A stretch of 64,000 bases of DNA from Agelas oroides (lineage: Eukaryota > Porifera > Demospongiae > Agelasida > Agelasidae). The stretch spans positions 15,249,812-15,313,811 of the forward strand of contig OX422183.1 of NCBI GenBank assembly GCA_949130485.1, in the 5' to 3' direction. The notes beneath the pieces are model-generated. The model ran no database searches. It saw only the letters and a list, made by a program, of their open reading frames with translations, and was not told the DNA's origin. The stretch's first letter is position 1. The number at the start of each line of letters is the position of its first letter. The position numbers and the translations under genes are program-made. This document shows, in pieces, positions 10,472 through 22,200 of this stretch.

Positions 10472-10472
<1 letters not shown>

Positions 10473-11568
10473 CACTTTTGCGTTTAGCTGTCTTCCGCGT
10501 AGCTTTTGGCCACTTATATGAGTGTTGCTGATCATAAAGGCACTCAAAGAGGACGTTGGCGCCATCCCTACATAGAGAGTCTACCGACTCTGATATGGGT
10601 CCATCTTATGTCCATTCTACATAAGATGGTCCCTATATATATGTGCATATAGTGTCATACGTTCTATTATGGGTCCATCTCATGTACACTGGTTATTTTG
10701 GGGTCTTACTCCTGTACATGTAACTGCATACCATGCATACTTGTGGGTCTTACTCCTGTATATATACACTGCAAAAAAAGGTTGGTGTTTTAACTACAGA
10801 GTGGTTACCCTGGTTGCAGATAAACTGATCAAAGAAACAGTGGTTAAGCATACATTTTGTTGCTATGGTAATGAAAGAAGACAGCTGACTGAATGCAATT
10901 AAACATACCACAGGGTAATTAGCTATAAATGTAGGAAACACAAGGTATGCAAAAACATGAGTATGGCATGCAGTTATTTCATGAGGTTAATTAAAGCAAC
11001 TGCACTGGACTGCTATGTACTAAGCAACCAACCTTTAATATGTACATAATATATGTTGAATCGTACTTTGAAATGTTAGCTAGCTGTGCATCGCACAGCA
11101 GGTATATTAACTCTTCAACCCTGATAGCACCTGTATGCACTCAAAAATTTCAATTCCAGTGTCCCAGTTGTTGTATGCCTGAAAAAGGTCCAAATTGGAC
11201 TTAAGTTTCTTGCCTTGTACTTAGGACAGGGTCAGCTGAGCATACTATGTTGCTATGGTGATGGATAAAGACATAGCTGAGTGGAAGCTAACCACAGAGT
11301 ATATTTAAAGAAGTAGGAAACATGAAGTATGCAATTATATAGGTACCAGATGTGTACAAAGCACAATATTGGAATGACTAGATAACTGCCCATAAAACAT
11401 TGCTCCTAAAAAGGATATACCATAGCCATTTTAGTCATTGTAGGAATGATGAGAAACAATCAATTGGTTTGGACGAGTCTAAAAGTAAGGTTGAGCATGG
11501 ATGTGAGCTAGTTGTTTCACAGTCTATCATGGAAAGAGCAAAATGCCATGCTCATAATAATTATGATG

Positions 11569-11705
11569 AACATTTTCTTTGAGTCAGTAGAGTATCAAGT
11601 TGTCCAGTAAAGCCATCTCATTTTGCAGTCTGAAATTATTTCAGACTGCAAAATGAGATGGCTTTACTGGACAACTTGATACTCTACTGACTCAAAGAAA
11701 ATGTT
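11569..11705. repeat. Perfect 137-bp palindrome (68-bp arms, single-base centre)
   Basis: The arm from AACATTTTCTTTGAGTCAG through CAGTCTGAAAT is followed immediately by its exact reverse complement ending CTGACTCAAAGAAAATGTT; the symmetry centre is at 11637. No mismatch was seen. Perfect arms with no loop are atypical of aged MITEs. A very recent inverted duplication or an assembly or cloning artefact are both possible. Confidence 0.9.
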
Positions 11706-12184
11706 CCGAGTCCATCCAAAGATGGCGAGAAAGGATTCAAGCATGCTTTGTGAGTCTAAGCAATTTGGGACTCAAATCACTGATCAGAACAACTTGTGCA
11801 AATGTACAAATGATTTGTTTCAAAGAAAACACAAATCTTGCATGGACGGCTTCTGCTTTATTCCAATCAGAACTATTTACACCATCAAATTCAATTTTAA
11901 GACCAGCTGACTTTTTTGTTATGCATTGCTGTTTGAGTATAGTATTTGCTGATGTTTTATGGAGCAGGCTTTTGTAGTTGCTAATTGGTTACAGTGGCAA
12001 CGTGTGGCTTGCACAGTGCCTGGGGGATATTGGCATTGTTCACCGACATCACACAATGCTATTTACATGGCACACCAGTGCTTTTTATCCGCCCATGCAC
12101 CATGCGCCATGCTACAACACTCATCTCGCAAACCACACCCTTCGCAGGGAGAGGATAGATCTTGTCACGCTGCAGCAGACGGGT

Positions 12185-12222
12185 TAGCCTTGTTCCCAGG
12201 CACTGCCTGGGAGCGAGGCTAC
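12185..12222. repeat. Minimal foldback: two TAGCC..TTCCCAGGC termini only
   Basis: TAGCCTTGTTCCCAGGCA is followed almost at once by TGCCTGGGAGCGAGGCTA. These are the termini of the family seen whole at 9672-10192 and 53071-53207, here with practically no interior. It looks like an internal deletion derivative. Confidence 0.6.
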
Positions 12223-12865
12223 AGATGGGTGTGGTTTGTGACATGTTACTTGGACTGTTTAGTTGGCTATAGCCAGATCACCAGCTAACAGGTTTCTCAC
12301 TGTGTGAATCATTAGTCTGATGCAAACATCTTTTGCAGGTGCATCCTCAAAGATGAGCCACTACACACTAAAAATTGTTGAAAGACATCGACTTTTAGCA
12401 AGATTATTAGTATAAAAGTCAAATGTGTCACTGCTCTACATAGTTATTATGTTTCATTAATACTACAACTGTATTTGTCCTTTGCAGAAACCTAAAATGT
12501 CTCTACTGGAAGAAACAACATCAGACATATGACTCCTCTAAATACCAATTCATTGTATTTCCCTCCATGAAGTGAGATAATCTAGGCCTATTTTAGCCAC
12601 TTTGAGGAGAGTTGCTTGGTGTTTGAGGGTATATATATAGCAGATCTCTCTATTCTATTTGGTCTGAGTGTGATTGTGACCCAGGAGTAAGCCCCATGCA
12701 CCTCTCCATTCAGACCTAACATGCACACAATAGACAACAGCTTAGAACAAGGCCAGCCTGGGCACACACCATGTTGCTATGGTGATGGCTGAAGACAGAG
12801 CTGAGTGAAGCTAACCACAGAGAGTAATTTAAGAAGTAGGAAACACAAGGTAGCTATGCATTTAC

Positions 12866-15800
12866 AGGTACGGAAATATATATGACTACGGCAGGTAAAT
12901 TTTTAGTTGAAAGCAGCTGCTCTGTTCTGTAATACACTCAACAAACAACTTCTACTATAATTGTGTATGTCATATATTGAATCATACATCAAAATGTTTG
13001 GTACTTATTAACTGCTATACCTGGAAATCCAAGTACAATGTTTACCAAGTAGTCAGAGAACTAAGAAATGTAAGTAATGTGATTACTGACACCAGTATGT
13101 AGCATATGTGTTGAACAACTAAAGTAATCTTTAGCAGACCAAATGAATGCTTATAATCGTGGGGTGCTTTGTGCATGTACAGTGATCATTAGCTAAATAG
13201 AAACATCCATGACATACAGATGTAGATACAAGCGAAACTTTCACCAAGTTAGTAGAGCGTATTGAACACCAAGCAGGAAAGATGAAGAGTAGAAATAAAT
13301 TTATACCACGTACTTCTAGGCCAAATGAGTGGACAACTCTCCTCAGTACAAAAACGTGTTATTGTCAGTTTTGTACACACACACACTTCTTATAACAGTT
13401 CATATTCATCCATTTGTTGGCTATTATCCAGTTCAGAACCAGATGATATATAGCCAGCAGATGAATGATATGAACTGCATGGTATATAGGTTGGCTAGCA
13501 GACAAGTGTCTGTGCTAGCTCTTTGAAGCTAGATGGAATTGTGAGGGAAGGGATGGATGATAATTGTGTTTTAATCATATTACTCAATGAACCCTGAAAC
13601 TGCAGTAACCTGTACTTGTGGTCATTTTAACAAAGTAGTTTTTGCAGAGATATATTTTAACATGCTAATTAACTGATAAATGGGTACCAAGTTACATTGC
13701 ACACAGAGATTATTGTCTCGTAAGCCAGACTGATTACTGCCTTCCCATTCTCTAAATCCTAGCAATGCGTTGAATTGTGATATGGGAATTATTAGTGTAG
13801 CACCCAATACATATCATAGGTACGAGGATATCCCTTCAACTTAGCTACCATCTTTCCACTTTATTTGTTTGGATCTAGTGCACTCCACTGAAAAAACAAC
13901 TTTCAATACACTAGTCAGGATTAAGTCAAATACCAATCCAGACTGAGAACTGCATGCCTTTGGTGTCAGAAATGGAGTTCCTAAATTGTAAGGGGAGTGT
14001 TTTGCAAGCCCACTCGTGAATGGCCAAAGACTCAGAAACGGCCACCTATACTGCTGACCAAGGGCTCTCTAAAGCTATGAGCAACAGCTACCATGTGCTT
14101 TTCACATTTTCTATGAACCCTTGTCCTATCATTCTATCCTATATCTTCAAGGGCATAATTTGCAAGAAGAGACACTATATCAAAGGCTTCAAAAGAAGGC
14201 ATCAGCATTAAAAGTTAGTTAGGATCCATGTGGCTTATAATAGTATTCTTTCCGCTTAGTATCAACACAAGTGCCACTGATTTACCTATAGTACACATTT
14301 CAGGATGTGACGTTAGCAAATTAAACTTAGGGAACATATTAAAACACCGCTGATTGCAATAGCAGCGATTTCGCATTGTGAGAACAAAATAAGTCTGCTA
14401 CTGAACAACAACGTGACAATCGAGCTAGTGCACCCCCAGGTCTGAGACCACAAGCGGCGATTTAAAGCATTGGTAGGGGTTCAGGTGAGCAGAGCAATAT
14501 TGTTGTGTATACAGTTTGTACATGTTGATCACAGTTTACCCATAGGTTTAATATGTTTTTCGGCATATATATCGTAGTGTGCATAAATTCAGATTCCTGC
14601 AATGCATGTTAACGGAGCATCGGCTGTTTTTTGTGGGTACCAATCATGCATATAGGCGTAGGAAGCAAATTTGAAGTGTAGAGGCCATGTTATATGTGCC
14701 GTGCGAAGTGTGGCGGAAAAAGTTTTAGCTGATGATTTTGCCGCGCATAGCGCGGCGGCGAATTTTTCAAAGGTCTGTTTGTTGTAGTCCCTATTGCACC
14801 AATTCGTCACCAAAACAAAGGTGTTTGGAAGTGCTTGATATAATTACTAAGCCACACTTCAGTGGTGCACAGGCATTGTAACCTGGCATAAACACATTCA
14901 GTAATGCAACCATCACAGGCAGCACCTGTTTGCGTAAGTGAATCTGTACACACACAATGCACCCCTTTGTGGTAATTTCCTTGAAAAGACATCACATCAG
15001 AACTTCACACTTGGAGGCGTAACTAGCCCTAACATTGTCTAACATGGCTCAAAGCATGTACTGTCTCTAGTACCATGCATCTATGCACTAGTTATATACT
15101 TGTTACAGTAGGTGCTATACACTAATAATTCAGCAAGAATCAAAGAGCTAGCACAGACACTTGTAGCAACGTATACCAGGTGCTTGTAGCCATCTTCTAG
15201 CTACATATTATCCGGTTAAGAACTGGATAGTAGCCAGCAGATGCATAACTGAATGGCAATAGACAAGTGTCTGTACTAGCTCTTTGATTCTTTAATGAAG
15301 CTTAATGGAATTATGAGGGGGATGATGAATGGTATTTGTGTTTGTAAATTCTCTTCATAGTAACTATCTCATCAGTTCAATTAACCTGTAGTGTGAGTTA
15401 ATTGAAACTAGAGTAACCAGCCATCATGGACTGAGTGTGTTTTGTAGTTGAATGCACACTCTAGCCAATCCTTAGAAGCTCTAAATTTCTAAATTAGGGT
15501 TATATTGAGTGTATCAGCTACATAAGTAGATTCGTATTTCACATCATAAAATCTAGATTGATTGATTGATTGAAAATTGAAAATCAATCTACCTCTCTGT
15601 CTGAGTCTTCATCATAAGAAATTGGATCTGTGAATGAGATTAATTAGCCCTAGACTACTGTAATACTATATACCATTAGCTTTGGAAAGGAAGCATCCTC
15701 ATACTGTGAACATTAATCTAACTATGAAAGTTAGCTAGCTTGCACTGTCTGGAGAGACTACGCTAGACATACTATGTACGTACCTCAGATACAATGCCTC

Positions 15801-16220
15801 TGACTAAGACATACAACTGTCTTAGCTTAGTATGGTAACTATGGCATGAAGCGGTACTTTAATCACCTGTGCAGGATACCACAGATCAACTTGTGTTGCT
15901 GATACACACAATGAAACCCTATATATAGTACAACAATACTTAGCCTGGTTTTATCGCGTGCGCCGGGCACCAGGCTAAACAATACTGCAATCAGCATTTC
16001 CTTGGATTGGCTGTGGGATGCATTCAATTACACTGTTCACAATGCAAAACTTGTTGCTGCTTTGAATTTCTTGAAAATCCTACTGGTGACCATGGTCAAA
16101 GGTGATGTTGAGTGATTTGAAGCTTCACAAGGCATTGTGAAGAGCTTAATTTGATTTGGCTTGAATTAGTGTTTGTGATCTAGTCTAATATAAATATAAG
16201 ACCATCCTTTTTCTTGTACA
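12866..16220. other. No gene seen; low-copy repeats upstream of channel gene A
   Basis: A ~170-bp segment around 13410-13600 recurs at 15190-15350 (shared ATAGCCAGCAGATG, GACAAGTGTCTGT.CTAGCTCTTTGA, TGGAATT.TGAGGG). The second copy has an inverted counterpart at 15134-15163 (AAGAATCAAAGAGCTAGCAC), giving a hairpin. At ~15943-15977 is a small AGCCTGG...CCAGGCT palindrome. The rest is A/T-rich intergenic sequence or the long first intron of gene A. Confidence 0.5.
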
Positions 16221-16235
16221 GGTCATACTAGCATC

Positions 16236-19200
16236 ATGGACGACAGCATAGTAAGTTAAATTATTGTTTTTATCTTATGTACTCAAATTGAAACTCCAAC
16301 GTAACACACACTGTGTACAGTCTCGGTGGTCTCATCTGTAGATTTTATTGCAGGTTTGCTGCTGTCACAACCCTGGAACATCTGATCCTCAAGATCCTTT
16401 TGAGATGGCTTGGAAAGTAAGTATTGCAATGCCATTGTTCTTGTAGTGCCTTGTAGAGTGAGTGTCAGCTAGTGAACTGACTCTGGACTACAGTGGCAAG
16501 GGTATCCTGCTGTAATGTTTAAATGTGTAAATTTTTGCATATTGCTGTCTCTCAAAATATCAGACACTGAGCTACTTTGTACTGACGTCTTCAACTCAAG
16601 ATGGTATTGAATTTTATGTCCAGTGGGAACGAATTTGTCAAGCATCGATCGTGCACTGCGTAGAAAGTCAACTTGCTATACATGACACTATTATTCTTCA
16701 ATTTGCTTCTGTTGGCGATGTCAGTACATGCAGATATTGAACTTTAGTGACTCGGGTTAACTTTTCTGCATGTTGACTATATATACTGACCCTGGATCGT
16801 AATCAACATGAGCAACACACTTTTAAACTGAAGGTTCCTGTGTACAACTACAATGATAACTACTATATGTCCACCTCAGCCTGACCAGTTGCACTGGTAT
16901 TGGCATCTAAGACACACAGTCTGTGCCACTGACTGAATACGGACAATATTGATAATTACATAACCCCTAGATGCAACTTAAAGGACCCGCGTAATATAAA
17001 TAAATAATATAAACCAATATAATACACAGGCCAGGGGAAGCATAGGACATCTAATCTGAGTTGATATTCGTTAATGGCATGGTGCACTTACGCCAGGAAT
17101 GAAACTTTGATGCACCAACAACTCTCCCTTCACCGGCTACACCACTGTCACCCCTCACAGCGACTCCCGAAGCGATTTTTTCCGCTTATGTGACGTCACA
17201 CGTCCAATATACCTACGTATAAAATCATTGTGTGTATTGAGTGCGCGCGTGCTTCTGCCTGATATTGCGCGCGTGCTTCTGCCTGATATTACGCGCGTAA
17301 TGCACGGGTATAAAGTAGGTGAAGGGGTGCCTCGCTATTCACGATTGATAAACTGATGTCTGGCTCCTCCCTTGAGGGCAAAGCTTTTTTTTCTAAGAAG
17401 ACACAAAACTCTGAACTCTAAGGCTTCCTACTTCAGCTAAATTTGCAGCACAAAACCCTTATCTCTTAAGCCTTCTACTTCAGGTCTTGTAGCTAAGTAG
17501 CAGTGAACTTTGTTTTCCTAAAGCCTACTAACAAAGATTTCACCTACGTATAGAACTCTAAAGTGTTCGAGCCTAGGTAAATATGAACATCCTGGGGTGC
17601 GGTTACTTTGCTCGTATATATACATGAACAAATACTATGTATGTCTACATATGCAGATATTATGTATGTATAAACAAAACTTACTGAGCCAGAGGAGGTT
17701 GAAAGCTGACAATTAGGACCTATGCAATGCTACAAACTTCATATATACTAGTCCCTTATTAAAAGAAGAAGCTAGGGAGCGTTGGTTTGTTTTCTGCAAA
17801 ACTCACTCAGTCAGTATTTGTTACGTAAACAGAAGATGGATAGCCATATAGTGTGTTTTGATGCAGAATTTGCTGTAGACATTTCTACATAAGAGAACTT
17901 CTCAAGTGATTCTCAGATGATGATGATATGATCGGTGTCCATTTACAAGAGCTACTTTGTTTACTATGGCAGCTACCCGTACACACTTACACTTGCACAC
18001 ATGTACACACTAATAGGCAATTGAGGATGGAGATTCTTCCCAACTTAAGCAAGCCATCCAAGAGATGAAAGATTCTGAGGGTGGGTCTTCTGCACTGTTG
18101 AATACCTGTCGTCTCATAAAGAAAAGTGGTGTGACATACAGCATGAGTCTCTTGGCACTCTGTGGCTTTCATGGAAGACTGGAGATGGTGAATTTACTCC
18201 TGGAGGAAGGAGCAGGTAATACTTAACTAGTGAAGACAAACAAATAAAAGTAGTTGGGACATGTTGATAATGGGTTCCAAACAAAAACAAGAGTAACTAA
18301 GTTACATGTGGAGTGGACCAGCATTGTAACTTTTATATGGGATCGACCTACTAAGTGAAAACCCGGCACATCCTGCAAATCTTGAATTCAGGATTGAGGT
18401 GATTTATCTGTACAGGTCATTTTCCAGCTAAACTCAGATTATTACACCAACGTGTTACAGGGGCTTTCACTGTATCCTACTGAGTTATGAAGCCTGGCTC
18501 TGCTACTATATGGACAATAAGCTCGAACTCACAGGCTGGTCAGTGAAATACGGGTGAACAGCTTAATTGGTACACGTTTTTCAAAAAACACAATTTAACT
18601 TGTCTTCAGTCTGTGTATGGTTGCCTTTCTGTCTATAGACCAATGTAAGACCCCCATTTTCATCACTGCTGTCTTTCCCTACTATCTTTGTCAATTTTTA
18701 AGCTGCCTTTTAGAACACATGTAAATGTTACTTAAACACGATGGTATACACTAAAATTTAGCAAGGTAAACACATTGCATTTCTCAAAACGTCACGTTCT
18801 AAATCCACAATGCTTTTCACTTCGTAACTCAAAAACCAACCAACCTATCCGTTCTATTTTATGCTGCACAATTATGTACACATCAATACGTTGACAACAG
18901 GTCACATATAACATATATCAGTACTGTATTGCAGTAATCATTTTACAGATATGAATGGAGGCATTGCTTACCCGTTTTATAGATATGAAAGCAGAGTGTG
19001 TCTGTGAGAGACACACTGGAACAACTGTACTTCAAATGATGTTCCATTGCTTTAACCAGAAAGAGTATGGCAAGCTTAGTAATACCATACTAGATTATTT
19101 CATTAAGAAAGGAGCTAATCTCGGTCGCAAGATAAGCACACGTCATTTTGGTCCTGATGGTAGTGACAGTGGAGGAGTGAATTATGGCATACTTCACCTG

Positions 19201-22200
19201 CCCCTAGAAATGCAGAGGATAGACTGTGCAGAGATGTTAGTTGAAGCAGGAGTAGAACCAATTAATGGGGGCACTTTTATAGGTGAAGACTTTGAGGTAG
19301 TACAAATGTTTGAAGAATATCGTCTCAATGGTACTAATGAGTTCATTCGCTGGATGTTCAATGAGTATATCCCCAACCACCCTGAGGTTGACCTCAAGCG
19401 AATCATCCACTCCCTCATCAACATGAAGAAGAAAGATGAAAACTCCTGTTTCTGGCAATTTGTGCAGAGAGCCCCAGCTCATGCCATTCTCACATCTCAC
19501 CATGAGGAGACAATCAAACGTCTCATACAATGTGGTAAAGAAAGTGATCTGGATCTGCTTACAGAGCAATGTTGCACTGGCAAGACAGCACTCCATGTTG
19601 CTGCTGAGAACGATGATCTGGAATCAGTACACATTCTCCTGCAGCTGTAAGCCTCTTACACTGCAGCTGTCCTTGTTCTTTGTTGTTTCTAGACATGTTT
19701 ATTTTTGGGAGCTATGCTTTTCCCTTCTGGGACTCGTATGACAAAGGCAGGGCTAGCCTCATTCCCAAACCTTGGGAATGTTGAGTTCATTAACATCCAT
19801 TAACTAGGCAACACAAACAATTTTGCTTATCTCTCTTACAGTGGCTGTTGCCTGGGTACATAATGGCGTTATACATTTTATATCCCTCTTGTGGGGTGGC
19901 CTTGCACATTGGTGTCAGGTGTAGCTCAACACCAATATGTAAAACAATCTCCCCACAGAGGAATAAGCTAGTACTTACATAGCATGTTGGGGAAAGAGTA
20001 ATTGAATGAGTTAATGAACATTTTATTGATTGTGCTAAACTGCAGTGCAATGGTTTGTGCATGCATGCTAGAGTAGCTACAAAGGAAGGTATGTAGGCAA
20101 CTACAATGCTAGTTTGCTTGCATGTGATAACAGGACAGAGAACAAGAAGTTTAGACATAGTAGCGAAAGGTTTGGTTGATGGAGCAACAATGTATCAGGT
20201 AGAATTTTTGCTGCTTGCTTCAACTCTTTCAACTCCTTCTTGACAGCACCAACCAGTTGTGCTTTTGAATCAGGGTCTTCCATTGCTAGGGCATTTTTCT
20301 GTATTTTGCAAGTCTTTGTGGTTGTGATTATCGTGTGGCTTACAATATGATTTCAAGTCTCAGCAGATTTAATTTTTTGTGTGTATGTTCTTGACAAGCA
20401 AGTATTCAAATATCCACATTCATAAACACATGGGAAAGACACCATCTATTTACAGATCTGCATTTCCTCTTCATTATAGTGGAGCTGACATGAGAGCTTC
20501 TGACTACTCTGACATGAATCCATTCATGTTGGCAGTGGAGAAAAGTCATTCAGAAGTGATGAAGGCTATGTTAAAGAAGGACCCTGATGTTGTGTCCTTG
20601 CCAATGGGCTGTGGATCAACAGCTATTCACTGGGCTCTAGAGGAGGGCTACAATCGCAGTGCTTTTTTTAAGGTTTCACTTTCTCATCCTAATTTTGTAA
20701 ATTCCTTTCACTATACAAGACTTTATCATGAAGCAAATTATTGTTTCAAGACTTGGTTTTATTTATTGTTTGTTCAGTTATTATTGAACACTTGCAGGGT
20801 TTCATTGAGGAAAATGCGGATGCTCTGCTCACTGCTGAAGACTTTCAAGGAAACACAATTGCACATCTGGTGGCAGCCTCAGGGAACACTGAAGTTTTTG
20901 AGGTAATATGTTTTACAACAGTTATGTCTAGGTCTTTTAGAGGTCAAAAATGATGATTAGTTGCTAGTAGAAAAGTGAAATGCCGGAGTGCATTTTATCC
21001 AGTATCTACATACTTGATCCCAGATGCTCTGGAGCGAAAAGTTTGCAGAGGCTGTTTTCTCTGATCGAAACTTTAAAGACAAAACTCCACTTCAACTGGC
21101 AGTTGAGAAGGGACACGTCAAGTAAGTATCTATACCTAGGTTTTAAGGTACATGTAAATGTTCTTTTATGTTACCTACCAGCATACTGAAGACACTCAAA
21201 ACCTGTGTTGATGGAGGAAGGGAGGCAGAACAGAGGGAGACCAAACCACCACTGTGGCTTCGTAGACTGAAGACAGATCGGGACTGGGAGAATGAAATGG
21301 TCACTTCTTTTCTCTATGCTTCCTCATATGGTTCATTGGGTGCTGTCAAATGCCTTCTTGCCAGTCGGCAGAAACCGAACATCAGGTATGTACATAGTAC
21401 ATTATGATCGCTACCTATTATGAATGCTTGAAGCATATGCACCTTGAAACAAAGAATGCAGCATGTGTCTTGTGTGAACCAATATTATATTTTAACTTCT
21501 TTAAAACTAGCGTTGTTTATACCATTTTGATTGCCTTTTTTGTATGCATGTGGTGCTTCATGCAGGCATAATGACAAAACTCCTCTGTTGTGTGCTGCTG
21601 AGGCTGGTCATGATGAGATAGTGGCCTACCTACTCCAGTTTGAAAATGTGCTGACTGATCTGAGAGAACAACCAGAGAAGGTGGCTAGTGCAAGTGTAAG
21701 CTTGATTAATGAATTCTATAATTAAATCTATAATGACAAGTTGGGGAGATACATGAGCATAAATAAATAATATGAATCACAAGGCTGTGGTAATTGATGT
21801 TTGAACACATCCCTACAGACGTCAGCATAAATTTAGTGTAGAAGCAACCACTACCTAGTGACCTCTGCACACATAGTAATCTTCATAGCTGACGAACAAA
21901 GTTTAAAGAATACATCATTCCCAATCCCCTTTGACTGACCCAATATCATTGCTCGATTATCTGTAGGCATCTCCACTTATGATGGCTGCTCAAAACGGGC
22001 ACACTAAATGTGTTTCCCTTCTACTGCAGAGTGGAGCCAATGTACTCCAAAGGGATTCAGAGAACAGAAACTGCCTCATGATTGCCATTCAGAATCACAA
22101 CAAGTATGAAATTTAGTAACTATGCCCAGACAGAACAAACAGTGAAATCTAGCAAAATATATGTGAAGCTACAACAGTTATTGTGGCCTCAGCCTGTATG

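Larger units (their letters stand above)
9420..10610 (+). promoter_or_regulatory. Flank of channel gene A homologous to the flank of gene B (53276-54195)
   Basis: Two blocks match the region upstream of gene B: ~9420-9590 with 53276-53385 (shared CACATGAC..ACTGAC, ATCC.AGCTTTAC), and 10219-10600 with 53690-54195 (shared CAGACCAATGACC, GCGTACAAAATTAGAAAATGGC, TAGAGAGTCTACCGACTCT). A foldback transposon at 9672-10192 separates them. The blocks lie 5' of two paralogous genes in the same orientation, so I read them as a duplicated 5' flank, perhaps with promoter or 5' exon. A dispersed repeat inserted twice is the alternative. The block here contains ATGACG followed by a good GTGAGT donor at ~10396-10402. 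Confidence 0.5.
10775..12865. repeat. Three dispersed copies of a GTTGCTATGGTGATG repeat
   Basis: Copies lie at about 10775-10955, 11215-11335 and 12745-12865. They share TGTTGCTATGGTRATG, then GA.GACA.AGCTGA.TG, CCACAG and TAGGAAACA..A.GTATGCA. The first copy begins with AAGGTTGGTGTTTTAACTACAGAGTGGTTACC, which recurs at 33305-33425 and 34184-34305. No ORF; probably a non-autonomous transposon family. Confidence 0.75.
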
